A stretch of DNA of 64,000 nucleotides from JBCBSK01 sp965250105 (GTDB lineage: Bacteria > Pseudomonadota > Alphaproteobacteria > Rhizobiales > Tepidamorphaceae): NCBI GenBank assembly GCA_965250105.1, contig OZ252290.1, positions 558,001-622,000 of the forward strand. The letters are read 5' to 3'. The translations under genes were made by a program, and so were the position numbers. The notes below the pieces were generated by a model. The model did no database searches, was not told where the DNA came from, and worked only from the letters and a program-made list of their open reading frames with translations. Below, piece by piece: positions 1-9,075 of the stretch; position 1 is the stretch's first letter; each line of letters begins with the position of its first letter.

Positions 1-14
1 GCCGTCATCGACCA

Positions 15-53
15 GGATCCCGCGGAGGCAACACCGCGTTCAGGGCGGGATCC
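15..53. repeat. 9-bp inverted repeat upstream of DUF983 gene
   Basis: The arms GGATCCCGC (15-23) and GCGGGATCC (45-53) are perfectly complementary, with a 21-base spacer. The repeat lies just before the first complete gene, where the 3' end of an upstream gene (often coxC in related genomes) would be expected. It could form a stem after that gene, but there is no T-run, so calling it a terminator would be a guess. Bases 1-100 contain no recognisable coding tail. Confidence 0.3.
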
Positions 54-100
54 CCGAGAATAACGCCTCCGGTTACACGGGTCGCAAGGGACTAACGGCC

Positions 101-469
101 ATGGCCAGCGTTTCGTCTGCCATCTCGACTGGACTGCGCTGCAAATGCCCGCGCTGTGGCAAGGGTCCGCTGTTGACCGGTTTTCTGACGTTGCGCGACT
201 CCTGCCCCGAATGCGGCCTCGATTACGGCTTCGCCGATGCTGGCGACGGCCCGGCCTTCTTCGTCATGTCGATCGTCGGCATCGTCGTCGTCGGCCTGGT
301 GCTGATCGTCGAGATCCTCTACCGCCCGCCGCTCTGGCTGCATGTCGCCTATTCGCTGCCCTTCCTGCTCGGCCTGTCGCTCGCGCTGCTGCGCCCGTTC
401 AAGGGCGTGCTGATCGCGCTGCAGTTCTATCACAAGGCCGAAGAAGGGCGCCTGGACCGCGAGCCGTGA
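101..469 (+). CDS. DUF983 family membrane protein
   Basis: A 122-residue protein of the DUF983 family, which in alphaproteobacteria sits in the cytochrome c oxidase assembly locus; its biochemical role is not established. The N-terminus carries a zinc-ribbon-like pair of motifs, CPRCG near residue 14 and CPECG near residue 36. Two hydrophobic segments follow (about residues 50-72 and 80-102). The ATG at 101 follows an AAGGGA ribosome-binding site. The stop TGA overlaps the GTG start of the SURF1 gene, which implies coupled expression and supports a link to oxidase biogenesis. Confidence 0.85.
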   Translation: MASVSSAISTGLRCKCPRCGKGPLLTGFLTLRDSCPECGLDYGFADAGDGPAFFVMSIVGIVVVGLVLIVEILYRPPLWLHVAYSLPFLLGLSLALLRPFKGVLIALQFYHKAEEGRLDREP

Positions 470-1206
470 GCCGGCTGGGCACCTGGCGCCGCGCCGCCTT
501 GTGGCCGACGCTGGCCTTCATCCCCAGCCTGATCATCCTGTTGTCGCTTGGCCTGTGGCAGGTCCAAAGGCTCGACTGGAAAGAGGGCCTGATCGGCCAG
601 ATCGAACAGCGCGCGACCGCCGCCCCCGTCCCGATCGCCGACGCCTTCGCCCGGGCCGATGCCGGAGAGGACATCGAATATCTCCGCGTCGCCCTGCCGG
701 GCCGCTTCGCCCATGACGGCGAATTGCGCATGTTCGCCCATGCCCAGGAAGGCAGCGGCTTTCACCTGATCACCCCCTTCCTGCTCGATGACGGAGGGTT
801 CGTCCTGGTCAATCGCGGCTATGTGCCCGAACCGCTCTTGGCAGCCGCCGAACGAAGCCCGGAGCCGGTGACCCTGACCGGGCTTGCCCGCGCACCGGAA
901 GTCCCCGGCCTGTTCACCCCCGACAACGATCCCGCCGGCAATATCTGGTTCTGGCGTGATGGCACGGCCATGGCCGAGGCATCGGCCAGCGCCTCGGGTC
1001 TCGATCCAACCGCGTCGGCCGCCATTTTCGTCGATCTCGACCGGACCGATGACGGCCAATGGCCACGCGGCGGCGTAACCCGGCTTGAGCTGCCCAACCG
1101 GCATCTGGAATATGCGCTGACCTGGTTCGGCATGGCCGGGGCGCTGACGGTGATCTATCTGCTCTTCGTCAGATCACGTCTCACCCGGCCATCCGACAAG
1201 ATGTGA
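466..1206 (+). CDS. SURF1 family cytochrome oxidase assembly protein
   Basis: A 246-residue SURF1 homologue. SURF1 proteins help insert haem a or assemble subunit I of aa3-type cytochrome c oxidase in the inner membrane. The layout is the family one: an N-terminal transmembrane helix (about residues 12-33, ending in LGLWQVQRLDWK), a periplasmic domain with GSGFHLITPF and VNRGYVP, and a C-terminal helix after NRHLEYALTWFG. The frame is open further upstream, but GTG at 466 overlapping the DUF983 stop as GTGA gives the correct family N-terminus. Confidence 0.9.
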   Translation: MSRLGTWRRAALWPTLAFIPSLIILLSLGLWQVQRLDWKEGLIGQIEQRATAAPVPIADAFARADAGEDIEYLRVALPGRFAHDGELRMFAHAQEGSGFHLITPFLLDDGGFVLVNRGYVPEPLLAAAERSPEPVTLTGLARAPEVPGLFTPDNDPAGNIWFWRDGTAMAEASASASGLDPTASAAIFVDLDRTDDGQWPRGGVTRLELPNRHLEYALTWFGMAGALTVIYLLFVRSRLTRPSDKM

Positions 1207-1244
1207 GCCCGTCGGCGGGCCAACCCACAACGGAACCGGAGCGG

Positions 1245-2639
1245 ATGAACTATCGAAGCACGCGCGGCGAAACGCCCGATTACGGGTTCGCGGATGTGGT
1301 CCTCGCCGGCCTCGCACGCGATGGCGGGCTCTATCTTCCAGCGCACTATCCGCCGCTGCCAGGGGCCGAGATCGCCGGCCTCGCCGGCCAGCCCTATACG
1401 GCCGTCGCCGAGCGGGTCATCTCGCCTTATGTCGGCGCGGATATCGCGTCCGGCGACCTGAAGGCCATGATCGCGGATGCCTATGCCGGCTTCCGGCACG
1501 CCGCCGTCACCCCGCTCGTGCAGATCGGGCCGAACGACTTCGTCCTCGAACTGTTTCACGGCCCGACGCTCGCCTTCAAGGACGTCGCCATGCAGCTTCT
1601 CGGCCGCATGATGGACCATCTCCTGAAGGCTCGTGGCCGTCGCGCCACGATTGTCGGCGCCACCTCGGGCGATACCGGCGGCGCGGCGATCGAGGCGTTT
1701 CGCGGCCTCGACGCGGTCGATATCTTCATCCTCTACCCCGACGGCCGGGTCAGCGACGTCCAGCGCCGCCAGATGACGACGGTCGACGCGCCGAACGTTC
1801 ACGCGCTCGCCGTCGACGGCACCTTCGACGACTGCCAGGCCATCGTGAAGGCGCTGTTCAACCATGCCGCCTTCCGCGAGGAGGTCGCGCTGTCGGGCGT
1901 CAATTCGATCAATTGGGGCCGTATCGTTGCGCAAGCCGTCTATTACGTCGTCGCGGCCATCGCCCTGGGCGGCCCGCACCGCCCGGTCCGCTTCTCGGTG
2001 CCGACCGGGAATTTCGGCGACGTGCTGGCCGGCTATATCGCCAAGCACATGGGCCTGCCCGTCGACCGGTTGGTCGTGGCGACCAACGAAAACGACATCC
2101 TGGCCCGCACGCTGGCGACCGGTGCCTACCGGACCGACCGCGTGCGCCCGACCCAAAGCCCGAGCATGGACATCCAGGTATCGTCGAATTTCGAACGCCT
2201 GCTGTTCGACGCCACCGGCCATGACGCGGCAAGCGTCCGCGCCATGATGGACGGGCTGAAACAGTCCGGCGGGTTCACGCTGCCTCCAGCGGCGCTGGAA
2301 CGCATCAGGGCCGAGTTCGACGCCGCCCGCGTCGACGAGGCGGAAACCGCCGCGACCATGCGCGACACGCTTTCAGACAGCGGCTATCTGCTCGACCCGC
2401 ATACCGCCGTCGGCCTCGCCGCGGCGCGGAAGACACGGACCGACCCTTGCGTGCCGACCGTGACGCTGGCGACCGCGCATCCGGCGAAATTCCCCGATGC
2501 GGTCAAGGCCGCGACCGGTCGGCACCCCGACCTGCCCGACGGCGTCGCCGATCTGCATGGCCGGGAGGAGCGGTTCACCCGGATCGCGGCGGATCAGCAG
2601 GCGGTCGAGGATCTCATCCGGGCGCGACATCGCGCCTGA
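1245..2639 (+). CDS. thrC: Threonine synthase
   Basis: A 464-residue PLP enzyme converting O-phospho-L-homoserine to L-threonine, the last step of threonine synthesis. The N-terminus MNYRSTRGETP is typical of the longer, fungal/proteobacterial type. The PLP lysine is K112 in FHGPTLAFKDVA, and TSGDTGGAAIEAF is the phosphate-binding loop. The frame continues up to a GTG at 1203 overlapping the SURF1 stop, but ATG 1245 preceded by CGGAG matches the family start. Homoserine kinase (thrB) lies about 10 kb away on the other strand, so the pathway is split. Confidence 0.95.
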   Translation: MNYRSTRGETPDYGFADVVLAGLARDGGLYLPAHYPPLPGAEIAGLAGQPYTAVAERVISPYVGADIASGDLKAMIADAYAGFRHAAVTPLVQIGPNDFVLELFHGPTLAFKDVAMQLLGRMMDHLLKARGRRATIVGATSGDTGGAAIEAFRGLDAVDIFILYPDGRVSDVQRRQMTTVDAPNVHALAVDGTFDDCQAIVKALFNHAAFREEVALSGVNSINWGRIVAQAVYYVVAAIALGGPHRPVRFSVPTGNFGDVLAGYIAKHMGLPVDRLVVATNENDILARTLATGAYRTDRVRPTQSPSMDIQVSSNFERLLFDATGHDAASVRAMMDGLKQSGGFTLPPAALERIRAEFDAARVDEAETAATMRDTLSDSGYLLDPHTAVGLAAARKTRTDPCVPTVTLATAHPAKFPDAVKAATGRHPDLPDGVADLHGREERFTRIAADQQAVEDLIRARHRA

Positions 2640-2791
2640 CCCGCGGCCTGACCCGCATATCTCCCAGCCCGGTTGATCGATCCGGCGGTTTTGCGCAAGG
2701 TTCGGGGAAAGGCCCGGCATGACGGCGCGGCCGATGCTGGCCGGAGCGTCGGGCGACCAAGGCATGAAGTGACAAGCGTGAAGAGGTGTTT

Positions 2792-4051
2792 ATGAGCGTT
2801 CAGGAGACCAGGCTCGACAACGGTATTCGGGTTCTGACCGAGTTGCGCCCGACGCTGCAGACCGCGGCTCTCGGGATCTGGGTCGGCACCGGCGCGCGCA
2901 ACGAAGCGCCCGGCGAGCACGGCATCTCGCATCTTCTCGAACATATGGCCTTCAAGGGGACCGGACGGCGCACGGCCCGCGAGATCGCCGAGACGATCGA
3001 GGCCGTCGGCGGCGATCTCAACGCCGCGACGAGCTATGAGACGACCGCCTATTACGCCCGCGTGCTGGGCGAGGACGTCGATCTCGGCCTCGACATCCTG
3101 TGCGACATCCTCACCGATAGCCGGTTCGACGCCGACGAACTGGCGTCCGAACAGCATGTTATCGTCCAGGAGATCGGCGCCGTGATGGATACGCCCGAGG
3201 ATCTCGTCCACGATCTCGTGCAGGAAGCCGCCTTTCCCGGCCAGCCGATCGGCCGGTCGATCCTCGGCACGCCGGCATCGGTGACCGGGTTTTCGAGCGA
3301 CGATCTGAACGCCTATCTCTCGGCGCATTATGCCGGCCCCGACATGGTGGTGGCCGGCGTCGGCGCCGTGGACCACGACCGCATCGTCGCCACGGCCAAC
3401 CGCCTGCTCGGCCATCTCTCGCAAGACCGGGGACCGGCGCCGGAACCGGCCAGCTTCCAGGGCGGCGAGGCGCGGGACGCGCGCGACCTCGAACAGGCGC
3501 AGATCGTGTTCGCGCTCGAAAGCCCGCCGATCGGCCATCCCGATTTCTATACCGCGCGTCTCGCGGCCGGCGCGCTCGGCGGCGGCATGTCCTCGCGCCT
3601 GTTCCAGGAGGTCCGCGAAAAGCGCGGCCTGTGCTATTCGATCTATGCCTTCATGTATGCCTTCCGCGATACCGGCTTGTTCGGCATGGCGGCCGCGACC
3701 GGCGCCGACGACGTACCGCAACTGATCGAGACCACCTTCGGCGAATTGCGCCGCTCGATCGACGATCTCAACGAGGACGAACTGGCCCGCGCCAAGGCGC
3801 AGCTCAAGGTTGGCATCCTGATGGGCCAGGAAAGCTCGGCGAACCGGGCCGAACAGATCGCCCGCCAGACGCTGGCGCTCGACCGCATCGTCCCCAATGA
3901 CGAGATCATCGCGCGCATCGACCGGGTGACGGTGGCCGATGTCGTCGCCTTCCTGTCGGACCTCTATGACCGGCCGGCAGCCCTGTCGGCGGTCGGACCG
4001 GTCGCGCGTCTTGAAACCGTCGCGAGCCTTCAGGAAAGATTGCGTGCCTGA
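2792..4051 (+). CDS. M16 family zinc peptidase (processing-peptidase-like)
   Basis: A 419-residue insulinase-type protease resembling the mitochondrial processing peptidase beta subunit; the cytosolic bacterial version has no firmly assigned substrate. The inverted zinc motif HLLEH is at residues 47-51, with the downstream EIGAVMDTPED segment providing the third zinc ligand. The C-terminal half carries the usual GGGMSSRLFQEVREKRGLCY substrate-binding element. There is no signal peptide. ATG 2792 with an AAGAGG site six bases upstream is chosen over the GTG at 2786. A position next to thrC is common in related genomes. Confidence 0.9.
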   Translation: MSVQETRLDNGIRVLTELRPTLQTAALGIWVGTGARNEAPGEHGISHLLEHMAFKGTGRRTAREIAETIEAVGGDLNAATSYETTAYYARVLGEDVDLGLDILCDILTDSRFDADELASEQHVIVQEIGAVMDTPEDLVHDLVQEAAFPGQPIGRSILGTPASVTGFSSDDLNAYLSAHYAGPDMVVAGVGAVDHDRIVATANRLLGHLSQDRGPAPEPASFQGGEARDARDLEQAQIVFALESPPIGHPDFYTARLAAGALGGGMSSRLFQEVREKRGLCYSIYAFMYAFRDTGLFGMAAATGADDVPQLIETTFGELRRSIDDLNEDELARAKAQLKVGILMGQESSANRAEQIARQTLALDRIVPNDEIIARIDRVTVADVVAFLSDLYDRPAALSAVGPVARLETVASLQERLRA

Positions 4052-4109
4052 CGGCGCCGGCGGCAACCGGCGCGGGGCCCTTCACGCCACGAGGTGACGA
4101 CGTCGAGCC

Positions 4110-4709
4110 ATGGTGTTTCTCCGCTCCGTCCCGCTGACCGACAGCGGTCCGATGCTGCAATCGGACGGGCTCTATCTGCGCGTGCCGCAGATCGGCGATT
4201 ACGGACAATGGGCGGCGCTGCGCGCCGAAAGCCGCGCCTTCCTCGCGCCCTGGGAGCCGGTCTGGCCGGCCGATGACCTGACCCGCACCGCCTTCCGCCG
4301 CCGCATCCGGCGCTATCAGCAGGAAATGCGCGACGACGAGGCGTTCACCTTCTTCGCCTTCTCAAGCGGCGAGGACACGCTGCTCGGCGGGTTGACGCTG
4401 GGCAATATCCGGCGCGGCGTGACCCAGGCCGCGTCGCTCGGCTACTGGGTTGGCGAGCGCCACGCCCGGCGCGGGGTGATGAGCCGGGCGGTGGCCACCG
4501 CGATCGCCTTCGCCTTCGACAGCCTGCGGCTGAACCGGGTCGAAGCCGCTTGTCTGCCGGTCAACAAGGCGTCTATAGCCTTGCTGGAGAAAAGCGGCTT
4601 TACTCGCGAAGGCTATGCGCGGCGCTATCTGTGCATCAACGGCGACTGGCAGGACCATATTCTCTACGCCATTCTACACGACGACCCGCGTCCGGCCCGG
4701 CGCACATAA
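4110..4709 (+). CDS. RimJ/RimL-type GNAT acetyltransferase
   Basis: A 199-residue GNAT protein of the RimJ group, which acetylates N-termini of ribosomal proteins; substrate here is not provable. Family marks are the start LQSDGLYLRVPQIGDYGQW, the FLAPWEP segment, the acetyl-CoA loop around RHARRGVMSRAV and the C-terminal NKASIALLEKSGFTREG. It follows the M16 gene at 58 bases on the same strand and may be in its operon. Confidence 0.85.
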   Translation: MVFLRSVPLTDSGPMLQSDGLYLRVPQIGDYGQWAALRAESRAFLAPWEPVWPADDLTRTAFRRRIRRYQQEMRDDEAFTFFAFSSGEDTLLGGLTLGNIRRGVTQAASLGYWVGERHARRGVMSRAVATAIAFAFDSLRLNRVEAACLPVNKASIALLEKSGFTREGYARRYLCINGDWQDHILYAILHDDPRPARRT

Positions 4710-4760
4710 ACGCCGCAAATAGCGCATAGTGCGTGTCACATGGTTGTAATATAGAGGCCC

Positions 4761-4806
4761 TGCCCGGCATCGCCGCATCGTCATCTACATGCGGCGATGC
4801 CGGGCA
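4761..4806. repeat. Perfect 18-bp inverted repeat before the GGDEF/EAL gene
   Basis: Arm TGCCCGGCATCGCCGCAT (4761-4778) is exactly complementary to 4789-4806, with a 10-base spacer. The repeat lies between the acetyltransferase stop and the GTG start of the c-di-GMP gene at 4822. As RNA it would be a very stable hairpin ending 15 bases before that start. It has no following T-run, so it does not look like an ordinary intrinsic terminator. It could be a terminator variant, an operator or a leader hairpin. Confidence 0.75.
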
Positions 4807-4821
4807 AGGTCCGGAGTTGAC

Positions 4822-7713
4822 GTGAACGACACACCCACCCTACCCCGTCCCGTCGCGGGGCTCCTGGCCTGGCTGGCCGCGCTCGTGTTCGGGCTGGTCG
4901 GCATGGTCTCGGCCCAGGCGCTGGAAGCCGTGACGGTGACCGAGGACGCGCGCGCGATCGAACTGACCCAGGGGCTCGACCTGTGGCCGCGCCATGGCGA
5001 CCGTATCCAGGTATCCACCGCGCCGGGCGTCGACGGCATCGTCCGCCGCATCGAGGTGCGCGCCCGCGAGCCCGGCCGGTCGGCGTCCTGGGCGGTGTTC
5101 GCGCTCCGCAACGACACCGACCGCCAGCTCGACCGGCTGATCGTCGCGCCGCATTTCCGCATGGTGTCGTCCGGCATCGCGCGCCCCGATCTCGGCGCGT
5201 CGCGCATCGCCAGCATCACGCCGAGCGAGGGTTTCCGGCCGGAACGCCAGGAGGCGCAGGACGCCGATGTGTTCCTCGTCACGCTCGATCCGGGCGCGGT
5301 GGTGACCTTCGTCGCCGAATTGCGCGGCACCACCCTGCCGCAGCTTCGCTTGTGGGAGCCGGACGCCTATAAGGACAATGCCAACGCCTTCACGCTCTAT
5401 CAGGGCATGGTGCTCGGCGTCAGCGGGCTTCTGGCGCTGTTCCTCACCATCCTGTTCGTGGTGCGCGGCACGCTGATGTTTCCCGCCGCCGCCAGCTTCG
5501 CCTGGGCGGTCCTGGCCTATCTGTGTATCGATTTCGGTTTCTGGCACCGGGTCTTCTCGGTCGCGCCCGAGGACGACCAGGCGCTGCGCGCCAGCGCCGA
5601 GGCGATCGTCGCGGCGACCCTGCTGGTCTTTCTGTTCTCCTATCTGAGCCTGAGCCGCTGGCATCTCAGGGTGGTGACCGTCGGCCTCGTCTGGCTCGGC
5701 GCGCTCGTCGGCCTCGTTGCGCTCGCCATCGTCGACGCGCCGTTGGCCGCTGGCATCGCGCGGGTCTCGCTCGGGCTCATCGGGCTCGTCGGCCTCGGCC
5801 TGATGATCGTCCTGTCGTTTCGCGGCTATCACCGCGCGATCCTCCTGATCCCGACCTGGATCATGCTGCTGGCCTGGCTGTTCGGCGCCTATATGACGGC
5901 GACCGGGCGGATCGCCAACGATCTGGTCTCGCCGGCGCTGAATGGCGGGCTGGTGCTGATCGTGCTGCTGATCGGGCTGACGGTGATCCAGCACGCCTTC
6001 GCCGGCGGCATCGGCAATGCTGGATCGAGCAATGAGGTGCAGCGCAAGGCGCTAGCGCTGACCGGCTCCGGCGATGTGGTGTTCGACTGGGAAGTGCCGC
6101 GCGACACCGTTTTCGTTGGCCATGAGATCGAGGAGCGGCTCGGCCTCAAGCCCGGAACGCTCGAAGGGCCGATCCGGCGCTGGCTCGACGTCATTCATTC
6201 CGGCGACCGCGACCGGTTCCGGGCGTCGGTCGACGCGGTCATCGAGCGCCGGCGCGGCTGGGTCCATATCGACTTCCGGCTGCGCGCCGCCGACGGCCAT
6301 TACAGCTGGTTCCGCCTGCGCGCCCGGCCCGTGCTCGGCTATGACGGCGAGGTCAGCCGACTGGTCGGCACCATGGTCGACGTGACCGATGCCAAGACCT
6401 CCGAGGAACGGCTTCTGCAGGATGCGGTGAACGACAATCTGACCGGCCTGCCGAACCGGCAATTGTTTCTCGACCGGCTCGAAGCGGCGATGACGCGCGC
6501 GCGCAATGACGGCAGCAACTATCCCGTCGTCTTCGTGATCGATCTCGACCGGTTCCGCCAGATCAATGACGGGATCGGCATCGGCGGCGGCGACGGCGTG
6601 CTATTGACCGTCGCGCGCCGGCTGCAACGGCTGATCCGGCCGCAAGACACGTTGGCGCGGATTTCGGGCGACCAGTTCGGCCTTCTGATCCTGTCCGAAA
6701 ACGATCGCGACCGGCTGGAAGCCTTGAGCGACGCGATCCGCGACGCGGTGCGCGCGCCGATGAGCTTCGCCGACAAGGAACTCGTGCTGACCTGCTCGAT
6801 CGGGCTGGCCATCCATGATGGCGAAGAGAAGGGCCCGGAAGAGCTGATCGAGGACGCCGAGATCGCGATGTTCCACGCCAAGCGCGCCGGCGGCGACAAG
6901 GTCGACACCTTCCGCAAGATCATGCGGACCTCGGGCCTCGACCGGCTGACGCTCGAAAACGATCTCCGGCTCGCCATCCAGCGCGAGGAACTGCATGTCG
7001 ACTTCCAGCCGATCATGCGGCTCGACGAGGACCGGCTCGCCGGCTTCGAGGCGGTGGTGCGCTGGCGGCACCCCCGGCATGGCCGGCTCAATCCCAAGGA
7101 ATTCATCGCGATCGCCGAGGACAACGGCCTCGCCGTCGATCTCGGCCTGTTCGTGCTCGACCGCACCGCCCGCCAGCTCGCCGACTGGCAGCGCGTCGAT
7201 CCGCGCATCTTCGCCAGCGTCAATATCTCGAGCCGCGACCTGTTGCGCCACGACCTGATCAACGACATCAAATCGGTGCATGCCCGCTATGGCCTCAAGC
7301 CCGGCTCGCTGCGGCTCGAGATCACCGAATCCCTGGTCATGGACAATCCCGAACACGCCGCCCAGGTGCTGAAACGCCTACGCCAGCTCGGTGCCGGCCT
7401 GTCGCTCGACGATTTCGGCGTCGGCTATTCCTCGCTGTCCTATCTGCAGAAATTTCCCTTCGACACGATCAAGGTCGATCCCTCCTTCGTGCAGACCAAC
7501 GGCACCGGCGACCGGCCGATGATCCTGCGGTCGATCGTCGGACTGGCCCATGATCTCGGCATGGAAGTCGTCGCCGAGGGCGCCGAAACGGCGATCGACG
7601 CCGCCGAATTGCAGGCGCTCGGCTGCGAATATGCGCAAGGCGAGTTCTTCGGCCAGCCCATGTCGGCCCAGGACGCCCGCAAGGCGCTCAAGAACGGCGC
7701 CACGCTGCACTAG
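4822..7713 (+). CDS. 7TM-PAS-GGDEF-EAL membrane c-di-GMP signalling protein
   Basis: A 963-residue inner-membrane protein likely sensing a periplasmic or membrane cue and acting on cyclic di-GMP. In order: signal/anchor helix (about 10-33), periplasmic domain (34-190), seven hydrophobic segments (about 195-395, 7TMR-DISM-like), PAS (about 415-530), GGDEF (about 540-700) and EAL (about 710-955). The GGDEF signature is degenerate (SGDQF near residue 615), so cyclase activity is doubtful. The EAL core reads EAV near 743 but keeps SVNIS, EITES, DDFGVGYSSL and EVVAEGAET, so phosphodiesterase activity is plausible. GTG 4822 with CCGGAG upstream is preferred because the in-frame ATG 4789 lies inside the inverted-repeat arm. 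Confidence 0.85.
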   Translation: MNDTPTLPRPVAGLLAWLAALVFGLVGMVSAQALEAVTVTEDARAIELTQGLDLWPRHGDRIQVSTAPGVDGIVRRIEVRAREPGRSASWAVFALRNDTDRQLDRLIVAPHFRMVSSGIARPDLGASRIASITPSEGFRPERQEAQDADVFLVTLDPGAVVTFVAELRGTTLPQLRLWEPDAYKDNANAFTLYQGMVLGVSGLLALFLTILFVVRGTLMFPAAASFAWAVLAYLCIDFGFWHRVFSVAPEDDQALRASAEAIVAATLLVFLFSYLSLSRWHLRVVTVGLVWLGALVGLVALAIVDAPLAAGIARVSLGLIGLVGLGLMIVLSFRGYHRAILLIPTWIMLLAWLFGAYMTATGRIANDLVSPALNGGLVLIVLLIGLTVIQHAFAGGIGNAGSSNEVQRKALALTGSGDVVFDWEVPRDTVFVGHEIEERLGLKPGTLEGPIRRWLDVIHSGDRDRFRASVDAVIERRRGWVHIDFRLRAADGHYSWFRLRARPVLGYDGEVSRLVGTMVDVTDAKTSEERLLQDAVNDNLTGLPNRQLFLDRLEAAMTRARNDGSNYPVVFVIDLDRFRQINDGIGIGGGDGVLLTVARRLQRLIRPQDTLARISGDQFGLLILSENDRDRLEALSDAIRDAVRAPMSFADKELVLTCSIGLAIHDGEEKGPEELIEDAEIAMFHAKRAGGDKVDTFRKIMRTSGLDRLTLENDLRLAIQREELHVDFQPIMRLDEDRLAGFEAVVRWRHPRHGRLNPKEFIAIAEDNGLAVDLGLFVLDRTARQLADWQRVDPRIFASVNISSRDLLRHDLINDIKSVHARYGLKPGSLRLEITESLVMDNPEHAAQVLKRLRQLGAGLSLDDFGVGYSSLSYLQKFPFDTIKVDPSFVQTNGTGDRPMILRSIVGLAHDLGMEVVAEGAETAIDAAELQALGCEYAQGEFFGQPMSAQDARKALKNGATLH

Positions 7714-7750
7714 TTAGTCCCTACCGTCCCTTCCCACGGAGCGTCCTTTC

Positions 7751-8266
7751 ATGCCCGCCGCGACGACCCGCGAGGACCTCCTCGCCATCGCCGAGAAGGA
7801 ACATGGCAAGCTGATCGCCGTCATCGACGGCCTATCGGACACGCTGGCCGCCGCCCCGCTCGGCGAGGACGGGATCTCGATCAAGGACACGCTCGCCCAT
7901 CGCGCCCATTGGCTCGACCTGTTCGTCGGCTGGTATGAGGACGGGCGCGCCGGCAAGACGGTGGAAACGCCCGCGCCGGGCTATAAGTGGAACCAGCTCA
8001 AGGCCTATAACGCGATGGTGCGACAAGCCTCGCGCGACACGGCCTGGGCCATGGTGCGGGCGGATTTCGACCGCGCCCATGACGGCTTCATGGCGCTGGT
8101 CACAAGCCTCGACCAGAGCACGCTCTACACGCCCAAGCTCTATCCCTGGATGAACGACTGGACGGTCGGGCGCTGGGCCGAAGCCGCCGGGCCGAGCAAT
8201 TACCGCTCGGCGGTCAAGTTCATCCGCAAGATCCTGCGCGACGCCAAGGCCACCGGCCTATCCTGA
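7751..8266 (+). CDS. ClbS/DfsB family four-helix bundle protein
   Basis: A 171-residue cytosolic protein that resembles the ClbS/DfsB (DUF1706) family of DinB-like four-helix bundles. ClbS itself protects against colibactin, but most members are uncharacterised, so no substrate is claimed. Recognisable elements are the N-terminal TREDLLAIAEKEH, the central IKDTLAHRAHWLDLFVGWYEDG, the YKWNQLKAYNA segment and the C-terminal NYRSAVKFIRKILR. It follows the c-di-GMP gene by 37 bases and converges on yqgE. Confidence 0.75.
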   Translation: MPAATTREDLLAIAEKEHGKLIAVIDGLSDTLAAAPLGEDGISIKDTLAHRAHWLDLFVGWYEDGRAGKTVETPAPGYKWNQLKAYNAMVRQASRDTAWAMVRADFDRAHDGFMALVTSLDQSTLYTPKLYPWMNDWTVGRWAEAAGPSNYRSAVKFIRKILRDAKATGLS

Positions 8267-8281
8267 TATCTGGAACGCCGA

Positions 8282-8899
8282 TCAGGCGTGACCGGCCTCC
8301 GACGCCAGATGGCCGGTGCCGATACCGAGCCGGCTGAGCGCGGTGTCGTAGCGCTCGTCGACGGTGATATCGAAGACGAGGTCGCGCTCAGCTTCACCAT
8401 GCAGCCAGCTATTGGCCAGGAGCTCGCTTTCGAGCTGGCCCGGTCCCCAGCCGGCATAGCCGAAGGCCATGAAGGCATGTTCGGGCCCGTTGCCGGTGGC
8501 GATCGCCTTCAGGACATCGAGCGTCGTCGTCATGCACAGGCCATCGCGCAGGTTCAGCGTCGAATTGCGCATGTAATAATCCGCGCTGTGCAGGACGAAG
8601 CCACGACCGGTTTCCACGGGCCCGCCGGTATGCACCGCGACCTGGTCCACCGACCCGCTGACCTTGATCTCGGGATCGTCGAGAATGCCGAGCTGGTCGA
8701 GAACATCGGGAAAGGTGATGGCATCGCTGCGCTGATTGATGATCAGACCCATGGCGCCATCCTCTGAATGGGCGCAGATCATGATCACTGAACGGTGAAA
8801 GCGGGGATCGGCCATGGACGGCATGGCGATCAGCAACTGGCCTTCGAGAAAGCCATTGTCGCCGGCCATCAGACGCCCGATATGTCCGCGATCGCGCAT
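8282..8899 (-). CDS. YqgE/AlgH family protein (UPF0301)
   Basis: About 205 residues of the YqgE/AlgH family, widespread in proteobacteria and of uncertain function. The hallmark FLEGQLLIAMPSMADPRF is followed by VIMICAHSEDGAMGLIINQ, and GYAGWGPGQLESE is the conserved C-terminal block. The frame is open to 8995, but that extension is unlike the family. ATG 8899 (MRDRGHIG) or ATG 8869 are both possible starts; 8899 is a choice, not a proof. The gene is divergent from the DsbD-alpha-like gene. Confidence 0.85.
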   Translation of the reverse strand: MRDRGHIGRLMAGDNGFLEGQLLIAMPSMADPRFHRSVIMICAHSEDGAMGLIINQRSDAITFPDVLDQLGILDDPEIKVSGSVDQVAVHTGGPVETGRGFVLHSADYYMRNSTLNLRDGLCMTTTLDVLKAIATGNGPEHAFMAFGYAGWGPGQLESELLANSWLHGEAERDLVFDITVDERYDTALSRLGIGTGHLASEAGHA

Positions 8900-9075
8900 C
8901 GGCACCGTTTGTCCCAACTCCGTCTCCAGATCATTGGCCCAGATTCTACACGGGCGGACCGGCCTCCGCACAGAACGGCCGGACACGCGCCACAAACCCG
9001 CTTCAAACTTTGTTGAATCTGTCAGGACAGGCTTTGTCCTTGATCAAGACCGCGCAAGGAACGACTAATCAATCC

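Noticed and set aside
1..100. A coding tail of an upstream gene (open frame ending at 63)
   Set aside because: The short peptide read does not resemble CoxC or any recognised protein end, and it may be chance.
2634..2665. Repeat of CCTGACCCGC after thrC resembling the MITE terminus
   Set aside because: Only the eight-base core matches the element terminus. The flanks differ and there is no paired inverted terminus.
9024..9048. Small hairpin AGGACA/TGTCCT and palindrome CTTGATCAAG in the yqgE/DsbD-like gap
   Set aside because: Each is short enough to occur by chance and no known regulator site is matched.
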